This document shows positions 41,794-50,521 of a stretch of DNA of 64,000 bases, piece after piece. Below the pieces are notes generated by a model. That model was not told the DNA's origin and searched no databases. It saw only the letters and a list, made by a program, of their open reading frames with translations. Position numbers and translations under genes: made by a program. Each line of letters opens with the position of its first letter. The first letter of the stretch is position 1. Source of the DNA: Polynucleobacter bastaniensis (GTDB lineage: Bacteria; Pseudomonadota; Gammaproteobacteria; Burkholderiales; Burkholderiaceae); contig NZ_JACVOU010000001.1 in NCBI RefSeq assembly GCF_018882205.1, positions 310,001-374,000 on the forward strand. Reading direction: 5' to 3'.

Positions 41794-41919
41794 GAGGGGC
41801 TCTAGTTAAAAATCAGCAAAAGTGAATAAACGCTAGCAATCAAAATCAGCATTTATATCTGTATTAGGAATGATATTATGAGGCTTCAATCAACACTTCG
41901 CCTCGCGGCGCACTGAAGC
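41794..41919. promoter_or_regulatory. Divergent intergenic region of hisC and hisB
   Basis: A 126-base AT-rich gap between divergent start codons, which must hold promoters for both genes. GGCTTCA and TGAAGC form a loose inverted repeat around a GC-rich loop just before the hisB start. I cannot assign promoter boxes firmly. Confidence 0.4.
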
Positions 41920-42507
41920 ATGCGGCAAGCCGACGTTACCCGAAACACTTCTGAAACCAAAATTCAAATTGCCATCAATTTAGATGGCACAGGTAAAGCT
42001 GAGCTAGCCTCTGGCGTACCCTTCCTAGACCACATGTTGGATCAAATTGCCCGTCACGGCATGATTGATCTGAAAGTGGTGGCAAATGGCGATACCCATA
42101 TTGATGATCACCATACCGTTGAGGATGTAGGTATTACCTTGGGCCAAGCATTTGCCAAGGCAGTTGGTGATAAGGCGGGTATTACCCGTTACGGCCATTC
42201 CTACGTTCCTTTGGATGAGACCCTTTCTCGCGTAGTAATCGACTTTTCTGGTCGTCCAGGGCTGGAGTTCAACGTGCCATTTACCCGTGCACGCGTGGGT
42301 GACTTTGACGTGGACCTCAGTATTGAGTTCTTCCGTGGTTTTGTAAACCATGCCGGAGTGACTCTGCACATCGATAACTTACGTGGCATTAATGCCCATC
42401 ACCAGATTGAGACTGTTTTCAAGGCCTTTGGTCGTGCCTTACGCATGGCTTTAGAGTTGGATCTACGTGCCTCTGGTGTTGTTCCTTCGACTAAGGGCAG
42501 CCTCTAA
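41920..42507 (+). CDS. hisB: Imidazoleglycerol-phosphate dehydratase
   Basis: A 195-residue monofunctional IGPD of the non-enteric type. It has the two manganese-binding regions [14 protein letters not shown] and [11 protein letters not shown], and the later [16 protein letters not shown] segment ([11 protein letters not shown]). It dehydrates imidazoleglycerol phosphate to imidazoleacetol phosphate. It starts the hisBHAF run on the plus strand. Confidence 0.95.
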   Translation: MRQADVTRNTSETKIQIAINLDGTGKAELASGVPFLDHMLDQIARHGMIDLKVVANGDTHIDDHHTVEDVGITLGQAFAKAVGDKAGITRYGHSYVPLDETLSRVVIDFSGRPGLEFNVPFTRARVGDFDVDLSIEFFRGFVNHAGVTLHIDNLRGINAHHQIETVFKAFGRALRMALELDLRASGVVPSTKGSL

Positions 42508-42569
42508 TCTAGAAAATTTCTAGCGTTGAGTTGAAGACTGTCAAAAAACCACAGAACATAGGCTAACAA

Positions 42570-43232
42570 GTGGCGCAAACCATTGCGATCGTTGACTACG
42601 GAATGGGCAACCTGCGTTCCGTCTATCAGGCCTTTCATCATGTGGCACCAGATGCCAATGTTGTGATCGCGCATACTCCCGAAGAAATTATCTCCGCTGA
42701 GCGGGTAGTGCTTCCAGGGCAGGGCGCTATGCCAGATTGCATGAAGCACCTAGAAGAGTCGGGTTTATTGGAAGCCTTGCTTGATGCCGCAAAAAATAAG
42801 CCTTTATTAGGTGTTTGCGTGGGTGAGCAGATGCTCTTTAATCAAAGCGCTGAAGTGCGGGCGAATCCCAGTTCAGCCTGGACTCATTGCTTGGGATTGA
42901 TTCCGGGCGAAGTGCGACGTTTTGAGTTGGCCGGTAAATTACAGCCTGATGGTTCTGCTTACAAGGTTCCCCATATGGGCTGGAATCAGGTACGCCAGGA
43001 TCGACAGCATCCGCTGTGGAATGGCATTCCAGACTTGACCAGTTTCTATTTTGTACACAGTTATTATGTTGTGCCGCAACGTAAAGAAGATATTGCTGGT
43101 TCAACAGAATATGGTGATTGGTTTACCTCTGCTGTTGCAAGGGATAATATTTTTGCTACGCAATTTCATCCAGAAAAAAGTGCAGAATACGGACTAAAGC
43201 TATACAAAAATTTTGTTTCTTGGCAACCTTAA
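42570..43232 (+). CDS. hisH: Imidazole glycerol phosphate synthase, glutaminase subunit
   Basis: A 220-residue class-I glutamine amidotransferase. The nucleophile cysteine is in [12 protein letters not shown], and the His-Glu pair is in [12 protein letters not shown]. It starts at GTG 42570 with [17 protein letters not shown]. It supplies ammonia to HisF, which is two genes downstream. Confidence 0.95.
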   Translation: MAQTIAIVDYGMGNLRSVYQAFHHVAPDANVVIAHTPEEIISAERVVLPGQGAMPDCMKHLEESGLLEALLDAAKNKPLLGVCVGEQMLFNQSAEVRANPSSAWTHCLGLIPGEVRRFELAGKLQPDGSAYKVPHMGWNQVRQDRQHPLWNGIPDLTSFYFVHSYYVVPQRKEDIAGSTEYGDWFTSAVARDNIFATQFHPEKSAEYGLKLYKNFVSWQP

Positions 43233-43252
43233 TACTTTTCTAACGTACCGCT

Positions 43253-44014
43253 ATGCTGCTCATTCCCGCGATTGACTTAAAAGATAGCCACTGTGTTCGA
43301 CTCGAACAAGGTGACATGGATAAAGCCACTGTGTTTTCTGAAGATCCGGGCGCAATGGCTGCGCATTGGATTAGTAAGGGGGCACGACGTTTACATCTGG
43401 TTGATTTAAATGGTGCGTTTGCTGGAAAACTCAAAAATGAATCTGCCATTAAATCCATTCTGAAAGCAGTAGGCGATGAGATTCCGGTTCAGTTAGGTGG
43501 CGGCATTCGTGATCTCGAAACGATAGAACGCTTATTAGATGACGGTATTAGTACGGTGATTATTGGTACTGCAGCGGTCAAGAGTCCTGGCTTTGTGCAA
43601 GATGCTTGCACTGCTTTTCCTGGCCAGATCATGGTTGGCTTAGATGCGCGGGATGGCAAAGTGGCAACCGATGGCTGGAGTAAGATTACGGGTCATGAAG
43701 TCATCGACCTTGCAAAGAAATTTGAAGATTACGGTGTCGAAGCCATCATCTATACCGACATTGGTCGCGATGGCATGATGAAGGGTATCAATATGGATGC
43801 CACGATTAAATTAGCCCAAGCCATTCGGATTCCGGTAATTGCCAGCGGTGGCTTATCTAATAACCAAGATATTGAAGCCTTGTGTGAAGCTGAAGCTGAA
43901 GGCGTAATGGGTGTCATTGCTGGGCGCTCAATTTACGCTGGTGATTTGGACTTAACTGCAGCGCAAAAATATGCTGATGAGTTAACGCTCAAGTTTGCCA
44001 AGAAAATTATCTAA
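43253..44014 (+). CDS. hisA: Phosphoribosylformimino-5-aminoimidazole carboxamide ribotide isomerase
   Basis: A 253-residue TIM-barrel isomerase. The first catalytic aspartate is in [19 protein letters not shown] and the second in [11 protein letters not shown]. The phosphate-binding [18 protein letters not shown] and VIASGGLSN loops are present. It sits between hisH and hisF, as usual. Confidence 0.96.
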   Translation: MLLIPAIDLKDSHCVRLEQGDMDKATVFSEDPGAMAAHWISKGARRLHLVDLNGAFAGKLKNESAIKSILKAVGDEIPVQLGGGIRDLETIERLLDDGISTVIIGTAAVKSPGFVQDACTAFPGQIMVGLDARDGKVATDGWSKITGHEVIDLAKKFEDYGVEAIIYTDIGRDGMMKGINMDATIKLAQAIRIPVIASGGLSNNQDIEALCEAEAEGVMGVIAGRSIYAGDLDLTAAQKYADELTLKFAKKII

Positions 44015-44025
44015 AGTGTCGCCCA

Positions 44026-44784
44026 GTGCTAACTAAAAGAATTATTCCCTGTCTTGATGTCACGGCAGGGCGCGTTGTTAAAGGCGTGAACTTTGTTGGC
44101 CTGCGTGATGCGGGGGACCCAGTAGAGATTGCTAAGCGCTACAACACTCAGGGTGCTGATGAACTTACCTTCTTAGACATTACTGCTACTTCTGATGGTC
44201 GTGATCTCATATTGCACATCATTGAAGATGTCGCATCTCAAGTATTTATTCCCTTGACTGTTGGTGGTGGTGTACGTGCAGTAGCAGATGTCCGGCGCTT
44301 GCTCAATGCGGGTGCTGATAAGGTCAGCATGAATTCCTCCGCAGTAGCGAACCCAGATTTAGTTTCTGATGCGGCGGCGTATTACGGTTCGCAATGTATT
44401 GTGGTCGCGATTGATGCTAAGAAGACCGAGGCCGGTAATTGGGAGGTCTTTACCCATGGTGGTAGAACTGCTACTGGTATGGATGTCGTTGCATGGGCTT
44501 CTGAAGTCGCTAAACGTGGTGCTGGAGAAATTCTGCTCACGAGTATGAATCGCGACGGTAGCAAAGACGGCTTTGATCTGGAGTTAACTGCTGGAGTGAG
44601 TGATGCAGTAAGTGTTCCAGTAATCGCCTCTGGTGGTGTGGGAAATTTGCAGCATTTAGTTGATGGCATTACTAAGGGCCACGCTGATGCAGTACTTGCG
44701 GCAAGTATTTTCCATTACGGTGAATACACCGTTGGCCAGGCGAAAGAATATATGGCGAGCCAAGGAATTCCTGTCCGGATTTAA
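44026..44784 (+). CDS. hisF: Imidazole glycerol phosphate synthase, cyclase subunit
   Basis: A 252-residue TIM-barrel cyclase with a GTG start at 44026. Catalytic aspartates are in [15 protein letters not shown] and VVAIDAKKT. The phosphate loops are [17 protein letters not shown] and [13 protein letters not shown]. It works with HisH to produce imidazole glycerol phosphate and AICAR. Confidence 0.96.
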   Translation: MLTKRIIPCLDVTAGRVVKGVNFVGLRDAGDPVEIAKRYNTQGADELTFLDITATSDGRDLILHIIEDVASQVFIPLTVGGGVRAVADVRRLLNAGADKVSMNSSAVANPDLVSDAAAYYGSQCIVVAIDAKKTEAGNWEVFTHGGRTATGMDVVAWASEVAKRGAGEILLTSMNRDGSKDGFDLELTAGVSDAVSVPVIASGGVGNLQHLVDGITKGHADAVLAASIFHYGEYTVGQAKEYMASQGIPVRI

Positions 44785-44835
44785 CTTACTTAACCATCTT
44801 CAAGGCAGGCCTGAATAATCATAAAAATTTCTTCT

Positions 44836-44852
44836 AATTGGCTAGTCCAATT
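44836..44852. promoter_or_regulatory. Palindrome in front of the antitoxin gene
   Basis: AATTGG and CCAATT flank a 5-base centre, 13 bases before the ATG at 44865. Antitoxins of the Phd/YefM class usually bind palindromes in their own promoter, so this is a plausible operator. Assignment is by position only. Confidence 0.4.
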
Positions 44853-44864
44853 TAAATAAAGAAT

Positions 44865-45122
44865 ATGAAATTAACTCCTATCATCGTTGATACTTTCGAA
44901 GCAAAATCTCATTTTGAAGAACTGCTCAGAAGGGTGGGTACCGGTCGGGTAGTTCGGACCACGCAACGCGGCAAGCCAGTTGCAGATTTGATACCAATTT
45001 TATCTAATGATATGGATTTACCCACAGTTGCCGCACAAAAAATGCTGTCTTTAATGAAGGGTGTGTCAGCTCAGACTGAGATTGACATCAAGTTCCTCAT
45101 TCATGCTGGTAGAGACACCTAA
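44865..45122 (+). CDS. Phd/YefM-family antitoxin without adjacent toxin
   Basis: An 85-residue antitoxin. The N-terminal Phd/YefM dimerisation and DNA-binding fold is visible in DTFEAKSHFEELLRRVGTGRVV and RTTQRGKPVADLIPI. The C-terminal part (about 50-85) is the expected toxin-binding tail and ends with HAGRDT. No toxin gene overlaps or follows: the next 215 bases hold no PIN, Fic or RelE ORF. It lies between hisF and hisI. Confidence 0.85.
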   Translation: MKLTPIIVDTFEAKSHFEELLRRVGTGRVVRTTQRGKPVADLIPILSNDMDLPTVAAQKMLSLMKGVSAQTEIDIKFLIHAGRDT

Positions 45123-45337
45123 ATTTTATTATTACGGGGCATGCAACCTTGTTACGCCCTATATTTAGTAGTTAGCAATGTGATATTCAATTCCTTTGGT
45201 AAACCTAGACAAGGATCTCATTTCCGCTATGAAAAAGGTGTACGTGTAGCGATTAATGGTCTAGTTTTCGTAATGAGGGGATAACGAAGATTTTCCAATA
45301 TCGATATCCAGGCTAAAAGACCATTTTTTCTGTCAAA
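45123..45337. other. Intergenic region after the orphan antitoxin
   Basis: No ORF with a start codon or toxin signature is visible. AATGGTCT (45255-45262) and AGACCATT (45318-45325), followed by TTTT, form an inverted repeat with a 55-base loop before hisI. A short open frame without a start ends at 45284. It may be decayed toxin sequence, but I see no recognisable motif. Confidence 0.4.
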
Positions 45338-45742
45338 ATGAGGCAAATGTCAGATAAAACAATAAATACAAATCCAGAGCAAGCGGCTTTATTGGAGGCT
45401 GTTACTTGGAATGAGCAAGGTCTGGTTCCGGTAATCGCTCAGGAAGAAGGCAGCAAAGACGTCTTGATGATGGCTTGGATGAACCGCGATGCACTTTTGG
45501 AAACCTTGCGTCTAGGCGAGGCCGTGTACTGGACTCGCTCAAGGCAGAAACTCTGGCACAAGGGTGAAGAATCCGGTCATACCCAAAAAGTAAAAGAAAT
45601 TCGCCTTGATTGTGATGGAGACACTATTCTTTTAATGGTTGAGCAGAAGGACGGAATTGCTTGTCATACTGGGGAACATAGTTGTTTCTTTCAGGAGTGG
45701 GATCCAGTTGGCTCAAATTGGCGAAAAATCAGCAAAATCTGA
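45338..45742 (+). CDS. hisI: Phosphoribosyl-AMP cyclohydrolase
   Basis: A 134-residue zinc enzyme that opens the adenine ring of PR-AMP. Landmarks are [31 protein letters not shown], and [29 protein letters not shown] with its zinc cysteines. ATG 45338 and ATG 45347 are both possible; the second has GAGG very close. It lacks a fused HisE domain, which is encoded separately at 46505. Confidence 0.94.
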   Translation: MRQMSDKTINTNPEQAALLEAVTWNEQGLVPVIAQEEGSKDVLMMAWMNRDALLETLRLGEAVYWTRSRQKLWHKGEESGHTQKVKEIRLDCDGDTILLMVEQKDGIACHTGEHSCFFQEWDPVGSNWRKISKI

Positions 45743-45793
45743 CATAAATCTTTGGTTTTAAAGGTTTCCCTAACACCCCACTATGATTTGAAA

Positions 45794-45815
45794 TGATATA
45801 TACTTTGATATATAC
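45794..45815. promoter_or_regulatory. Direct repeats in the vapBC promoter
   Basis: The 10-mer TGATATATAC occurs twice, separated by two bases, just ahead of an AGGGGG ribosome site and the start at 45828. The core ATATAT is also self-complementary. It is a good candidate for the VapB(C) operator and overlaps the likely -10 region. Confidence 0.5.
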
Positions 45816-45827
45816 CAGGGGGTTCGA

Positions 45828-46091
45828 ATGATGAGTCAAACGGCAAAAGTCTTTATGAATGGGCGCAGTCAGGCTATTCGCTTGCCTGCCGCTTTTCGTT
45901 TTGAGGAAAAAGAGGTATTTATTCGGCGTGACGCCAAAACCGGCGATTTAATTTTGTCTAGAAAGCCGGAAAACTGGGATGGTTTTTTTCTAGCCTTAAA
46001 GGGCGGGGGCGTTCCAAAAGACTTTTTGAGTCCCGAAGATCGAAATCAAGGCTCACAAAATCGAGATCCATTTGTAGGAATCGATAAGTAA
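45828..46091 (+). CDS. vapB: VapB-type antitoxin (AbrB/SpoVT fold)
   Basis: An 87-residue antitoxin of the VapB/VagC class. The swapped-hairpin DNA-binding domain is [20 protein letters not shown]...VFIRRD at the N terminus. The C-terminal tail (about 50-87) is rich in Asp, Gly and Asn, as expected for a toxin-neutralising segment. AGGGGG precedes ATG 45828. The stop overlaps the vapC start by one base, typical of TA operons. Confidence 0.92.
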   Translation: MMSQTAKVFMNGRSQAIRLPAAFRFEEKEVFIRRDAKTGDLILSRKPENWDGFFLALKGGGVPKDFLSPEDRNQGSQNRDPFVGIDK

Positions 46092-46486
46092 TGAAATATA
46101 TGCTTGATACTAATACGGTAAGTAGTTTCATAAAAGAAAACCCAAAAGTAAGTAAAAGAATCTCAAGCATGTCTATGGATAAATTATGTTTATCTGTGAT
46201 TTCTGAAGGTGAGCTTTTATATGGTTTGGCTAAAAACCCCAATGCGCTTAATCTTCACAGAATAGTTCGAGAGTTTTTAAAGCGAGTTGACATACTGGAT
46301 TGGGGCAGCGATGTAGCTGAGTATTACGGTTCCCTCAGGGCGCAATTGGAGCGCTCAGGAAGTTTAATGGGATCCCTGGATATGCAAATTGCCGCACATG
46401 CCGCTCAAGTTGGCGCTGTTCTGGTCACAAATGACAAAGCATTCAAAAGGGTTCATAAATTAAAGGTAGAGGACTGGACGGTATAG
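46091..46486 (+). CDS. vapC: VapC-type toxin (PIN-domain ribonuclease)
   Basis: A 131-residue PIN-domain protein. The first acidic residue is in YMLDTNTVSSFI, the glutamate in ISEGELLYGL, and the later acids in MGSLDMQIAAHA and LVTNDKAFKRV. All expected metal-binding residues are present, so it looks intact. Such toxins cut specific tRNAs or rRNA. It sits between hisI and hisE and runs in the same direction. Confidence 0.93.
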   Translation: MKYMLDTNTVSSFIKENPKVSKRISSMSMDKLCLSVISEGELLYGLAKNPNALNLHRIVREFLKRVDILDWGSDVAEYYGSLRAQLERSGSLMGSLDMQIAAHAAQVGAVLVTNDKAFKRVHKLKVEDWTV

Positions 46487-46504
46487 TCTCAGTAGAATGC
46501 TTCA

Positions 46505-46894
46505 ATGGACAATATTAAAAATTTAGACTCTGCTTTGGCCCATCTGGCCAATGTAGTGGACCAGCGACGTGATGCATTTAAAGCTGGACAGACCGATCCA
46601 AAAACCTCATACACTGCTTTGCTCTTTTCCAATGGCGATGACGGTATTTTAAAGAAAATTGGTGAAGAGGCCACCGAGGCGGTAATGGCCGCCAAGGATG
46701 CCCGTAATGCCAATCTAGCCCCGGAGCAGCAAAAGCTACTAGTGGGCGAGATGGCAGATCTTTGGTTTCATTGCTTAATTGCACTTTCCCAGTTTGGCTT
46801 GCGTCCAGAAGACGTGATTGCTGAGCTAGAGCGCCGTCTCGGTACTTCAGGCATCGAAGAAAAAGCCGCCAGAAAAGCGGCCAATAAGGAGTAA
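46505..46894 (+). CDS. hisE: Phosphoribosyl-ATP pyrophosphatase
   Basis: A 129-residue MazG-fold enzyme for the second step of histidine synthesis. Landmarks are [31 protein letters not shown] with the glutamates of the metal site, and [13 protein letters not shown]. It is separated from hisI by the vapBC pair. hinT starts 4 bases later. Confidence 0.95.
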   Translation: MDNIKNLDSALAHLANVVDQRRDAFKAGQTDPKTSYTALLFSNGDDGILKKIGEEATEAVMAAKDARNANLAPEQQKLLVGEMADLWFHCLIALSQFGLRPEDVIAELERRLGTSGIEEKAARKAANKE

Positions 46895-46897
46895 TTG

Positions 46898-47254
46898 ATG
46901 TCACATGACCCAAATTGCCTGTTTTGTAAGATTTCTCAAGGATTAATCCCATCTCAGAAGGTTTATGAAGATGAAGAAATCTATGCTTTTAAAGATATAA
47001 ATCCAGCCGCACCTATCCATTTTCTGATCATTCCCAAAAAACATATCCCCATGTTGGAGTCTGCGGAACCGATGGATGCGCCATTGCTAGGTAGAATGAT
47101 GGAATTAGCACCGCGTCTTGCCAAGGAGCAGGGTTGTCGTCCCGGAAAAGATGGCGGCTTTAGATTGGTAGTGAACAATGGTGCGGATGGTGGGCAAGAG
47201 ATTTATCACTTGCACTTGCATGTGATGGGCGGACCGCGCCCCTGGAAAAAATAG
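46898..47254 (+). CDS. hinT: HIT-family nucleotide hydrolase
   Basis: A 118-residue histidine-triad protein with the active-site motif HLHLHVMGG near the C terminus and [20 protein letters not shown] at the N terminus. The four N-terminal residues include a CxxC. These enzymes hydrolyse AMP-lysine-type and purine phosphoramidates. I chose ATG 46898, which follows AAGGAG. The gene between hisE and tatA is conserved in beta-proteobacteria. Confidence 0.94.
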   Translation: MSHDPNCLFCKISQGLIPSQKVYEDEEIYAFKDINPAAPIHFLIIPKKHIPMLESAEPMDAPLLGRMMELAPRLAKEQGCRPGKDGGFRLVVNNGADGGQEIYHLHLHVMGGPRPWKK

Positions 47255-47270
47255 TCCGAGGAGATTAAAA

Positions 47271-47513
47271 ATGGGTTCATTTAGCATTTGGCATTGGTTG
47301 ATTGTCTTGGTAATCGTGATGTTGGTATTTGGTACCAAAAAATTGCGCAATATCGGCACTGACTTAGGTGGTGCTGTTAAAGGTTTCAAAGACGGTATGA
47401 AACCGCCTGAGGGAACTGAAGAGCCACAAGATAAGGCCAAGGAACAAATTCAGACCGCTGCCGCATCACCAGAGAAAACTGTGGATGTTCAGGCAAAAGA
47501 CATCAATAAATAA
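47271..47513 (+). CDS. tatA: Twin-arginine translocase subunit TatA
   Basis: An 80-residue TatA with one N-terminal membrane segment ([17 protein letters not shown]), the [10 protein letters not shown] hinge, and an amphipathic helix containing [11 protein letters not shown]. The tail is charged and disordered. TatA oligomerises to form the translocation path for folded proteins. GAGGAG precedes the ATG. Confidence 0.95.
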   Translation: MGSFSIWHWLIVLVIVMLVFGTKKLRNIGTDLGGAVKGFKDGMKPPEGTEEPQDKAKEQIQTAAASPEKTVDVQAKDINK

Positions 47514-47541
47514 TTGTTGATAGAAATAATGCGCAGCTGTA

Positions 47542-48018
47542 ATGATTGATCTCGGAGTTTCAAAGCTTGCACTCATTGCAGTAGTTGCATTGGTAGTGGT
47601 CGGCCCAGAGCGCCTTCCTAAGATCGCCCGCATGGTGGGTAATTTATTCGGACGAGCTCAACGCTATATGGCGGATGTCAAAGCCGAAGTTAACCGGCAG
47701 ATGGATGTCGAGGAGTTCAAGAAGCTTCGTGAAGAGAGTGTCTCCGCTTTTAAAGATGTTGAGAATTCACTGCAATCTACCGTTCAAGAGGCAGGCGCTA
47801 ATTTAAGCGATCAGGCCGACATCTTTGAAAATAATTTCACAAGAGCGCCTCTTGATGAAAAAGAAGTGCTTAGCAAGTCAATCCGTCAAGGACGCAATAG
47901 TTGGGGTGTGAGACGCGCAGCTAGACCAGTTTGGTTTAAGCACTCAACTGGGATGCGCACTCGCGTGCAATCTGGTGCAGCCCGCATGAAGCGCTTTCAC
48001 CATAGTGCTAATAAGTAA
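47542..48018 (+). CDS. tatB: Twin-arginine translocase subunit TatB
   Basis: A 158-residue TatB beginning MIDLGVSKLALIAVVALVVV, with the conserved GPERLPKIARMVG hinge and a long amphipathic/coiled helix (about 25-110). The C-terminal basic tail RRAARPVWFKHSTGMRTRV is a beta-proteobacterial feature. With TatC it forms the receptor for RR-signal peptides. Confidence 0.94.
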   Translation: MIDLGVSKLALIAVVALVVVGPERLPKIARMVGNLFGRAQRYMADVKAEVNRQMDVEEFKKLREESVSAFKDVENSLQSTVQEAGANLSDQADIFENNFTRAPLDEKEVLSKSIRQGRNSWGVRRAARPVWFKHSTGMRTRVQSGAARMKRFHHSANK

Positions 48019-48055
48019 TAAAAAATCAAGACTACAAGAATATAAATATCCACGC

Positions 48056-48853
48056 ATGACTGAAAAAAACTCAACAGAAGATTCCGGCTTACAAGAATCC
48101 TTCTTGTCTCATTTATTTGAGTTGCGTGATCGCATTATTAAGTCATCGATAGCCATCATTGTGGTTTTTGTTTCCCTAGTGTACTGGGCGCCGGATATTT
48201 TTCATTTATTCTCGCAGCCACTATTAAATGCCTTGCCCTCTGGTGGCAAGATGATTGTGACTGATGTCACAGGTTCATTCTTTGTACCGATGAAGGTCAC
48301 CATGTTGGTGTCTTTCATCATTGCATTGCCCGTAGTGATGTATCAATTATGGGCTTTCATTGCACCGGGTCTGTATCAGCATGAGCGCAAACTGATCGTG
48401 CCGCTGGTGGTGAGTAGCTATAGCCTCTTTATATTTGGTATGGCATTTGCCTACTTCTTAGTATTTCCAACTGTATTTGAGTTTATGGCTAGCTACAACG
48501 CCCCCTTGGGTGCGGAGATGTCAACGGATATTGATAAGTACCTTGGCTTTGCCATGAATACCTTCCTGGCCTTTGGACTTACTTTTGAAGTACCCGTTGT
48601 GGTTGTGGTTTTAGTGCGTATGGGCATGGTCCCCCTAGCAAAGCTCAAAGAGATTCGTCCCTATGTAATCGTTGGTGCTTTTGTTATTTCAGCAATTGTC
48701 ACGCCGCCTGATGTGCTTTCTCAATTACTGCTGGCAATTCCAATGACTCTGCTTTATGAGCTCGGACTTTTGATTGCCCGATTTTATGTGCCAAAACCAT
48801 CAGACGATGATGCTGACGCAAGTACAAAGCCAGATACTCAAGCCACAACTTGA
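48056..48853 (+). CDS. tatC: Twin-arginine translocase subunit TatC
   Basis: A 265-residue polytopic protein with six membrane segments. Family landmarks are FLSHLFELRDRIIKS at the N terminus, VMYQLWAFIAPGLYQHERK in the first loop, and FGLTFEVPVVVVVLVRMGMV. It recognises twin-arginine signals. I chose ATG 48056 (MTEKNSTEDSG). The upstream frame from GTG 48005 overlaps tatB. It ends by overlapping the minus-strand gene 48838-50313 by 16 bases. Confidence 0.95.
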   Translation: MTEKNSTEDSGLQESFLSHLFELRDRIIKSSIAIIVVFVSLVYWAPDIFHLFSQPLLNALPSGGKMIVTDVTGSFFVPMKVTMLVSFIIALPVVMYQLWAFIAPGLYQHERKLIVPLVVSSYSLFIFGMAFAYFLVFPTVFEFMASYNAPLGAEMSTDIDKYLGFAMNTFLAFGLTFEVPVVVVVLVRMGMVPLAKLKEIRPYVIVGAFVISAIVTPPDVLSQLLLAIPMTLLYELGLLIARFYVPKPSDDDADASTKPDTQATT

Positions 48854-50313
48854 TCTTGCCCGAAGGTACTAGCAAGCCACTCTGTCACCCGATCAAATCG
48901 ATAACGTCTTTGTCTTAGATTCCCCTCCAAGTCTGCGTTGCTACTTGCAAACACTTTTCCTGCAGCAAGCAATGAGCGGCGTTGCTGAGTGGTATCAATC
49001 TGAATTAATCTAGGTAGTATCTTTGGCAACTCATGGCGAATATCAACAACGACACAATGTTCATGTTGCAGTTGACCGACTTCGCACAGTAACAACTCTG
49101 CCTTGCTCAAGTTAAATTGATTGGCAACAATAAGTCGGTGACATAGCAAGGTCCACTCCTCATCTAATTGATGCTCCGCATGATGATTTAAAGCTTTTTC
49201 AGCATAAGTGGCCAATTCAAACCAATCATTATTCTTGGGGCTAGAAACATTTTCCAGGACTTTACTGAGCAATTCTTTTGCTTCGGGCACACCTTGTTGG
49301 TGAGCTTGCCAAATCCAATAAGAAGCTTGAAGTCCGCGCACCTTCTCTTCCACTTTTTCACGTTTACGCCAGAGGTTCGCGCCTCTTCTGAATTGAGATA
49401 CCGGATGACCTAAATCTGCTGCGCGATCAAAGCAGCGATCACTTTCACTAGCGTTGTATCCAGAGAACTGTGGGCGACGATAGATTTCACCCAAAGCAAA
49501 CCAGGCATCTCGATCACCATCTTTTGCAGCAAGCCCTAGCCAGTAAGCTGCTTTCTTAAGAGAGGCATTTGATTTGACGCCACCAGCCTCAATCGAATCT
49601 TTCGTATCAGAACCCACTTCATTTAATTGAGCAAGACGTAAACCCAGGGTCAGTTTTGCAATTGTCAGTCCGAGTTCTGCTGCTTGAACTAGTGCACCTT
49701 CATCCTTTTTTGAGAGCCAAGCACTCCACAGGGAGGAGAGTGCCTCATCTTTTGGTTGGAGCTTAATCAGAAGCTCTTTAGCTAAATTGGTGAAGGGGGT
49801 TTCTGATTCCGCTAGTTGAAGAAGAAATTCTTTCGCAGTTTTTTGTAGAGCGGGGAGGTCAAGATCGCTCTTCTGCTTTGAGAGCCACTTAGTAAGCTCT
49901 ACATGAAGCACTTTTTTATTTGGATCAAGTAGTAGTTCTGCAAGTTGCCATTGCGCGGCGTAGCTGATATCAATATTCGCTTTAGCTAGCATCCAGAATG
50001 ATTCCCAGCCAAAAGAAAAGGCTAGTGAATTAAAGGTGAGATCTAGGGGAACTGTTGATATTTGCTTCAAAATTCCCAGCATCTCTGGGGGGTATGTATC
50101 TAGCTCAAAAAGTTCAGTAGAACCCGCACTGGAATTACTAACGGCTTGATTTTTACAGGATAAATAGGATTTCTCTAGCCAAATCAATGCATTAGCCGGC
50201 TGGATTGGAGCCCTAAAAGACCCCGTTAAATAAGCGGAGGCTAGGTTTTGTTGTGCGGATACGTCACCTAATCGAGCAGATTGTAGGATTTTTAAGAATT
50301 CACGGCTTGCCAT
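48838..50313 (-). CDS. Sel1-repeat (TPR-like) protein of unknown role
   Basis: A 491-residue protein with Sel1-like/TPR repeats: LGDVSAQQNLASAYLTG near the start, AAYWLGLAAKDGDRDAWFALGEIY, and LGHPVSQFRRGANLW in the second half. There is no signal peptide or membrane segment, so it is probably cytoplasmic. Such repeats serve protein contacts. I chose ATG 50313 (MASREFLKIL). The frame is open to 50334. Its 3' end overlaps tatC by 16 bases in convergent orientation. I do not recognise a specific family. Confidence 0.75.
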   Translation of the reverse strand: MASREFLKILQSARLGDVSAQQNLASAYLTGSFRAPIQPANALIWLEKSYLSCKNQAVSNSSAGSTELFELDTYPPEMLGILKQISTVPLDLTFNSLAFSFGWESFWMLAKANIDISYAAQWQLAELLLDPNKKVLHVELTKWLSKQKSDLDLPALQKTAKEFLLQLAESETPFTNLAKELLIKLQPKDEALSSLWSAWLSKKDEGALVQAAELGLTIAKLTLGLRLAQLNEVGSDTKDSIEAGGVKSNASLKKAAYWLGLAAKDGDRDAWFALGEIYRRPQFSGYNASESDRCFDRAADLGHPVSQFRRGANLWRKREKVEEKVRGLQASYWIWQAHQQGVPEAKELLSKVLENVSSPKNNDWFELATYAEKALNHHAEHQLDEEWTLLCHRLIVANQFNLSKAELLLCEVGQLQHEHCVVVDIRHELPKILPRLIQIDTTQQRRSLLAAGKVFASSNADLEGNLRQRRYRFDRVTEWLASTFGQDQVVA

Positions 50314-50475
50314 ATGACAATTTTGGCATCTCAAACCCTAAAAAGACAGGAAACAAAGCCCTTGTTGCCCTGATACAACGAAGAAAGCCAAAAAACTGCC
50401 TTTCCACAAGCAAAAACAGCCTCTAAATGCCCTTACCCCCAACCTAGGAGGGCAAAACAAGCAAAATTCATATGT

Positions 50476-50491
50476 CCCAAACTTATTTGGG
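50476..50491 (+). promoter_or_regulatory. Hairpin in the porin 5' leader
   Basis: CCCAAA and TTTGGG form a perfect 6-bp stem with a CTTA loop about 30 bases before the porin ATG, upstream of the GGAGATTTAAAGA ribosome site. It may stabilise the mRNA or be a regulatory element. Confidence 0.35.
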
Positions 50492-50521
50492 CATTACTTT
50501 CAATTTATGGAGATTTAAAGA

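Noticed and set aside
40495..41919. Inverted repeats flanking hisC that could explain its inversion
   Set aside because: The two flanks share only the short word CTCTAG, which is too little to support recombination.
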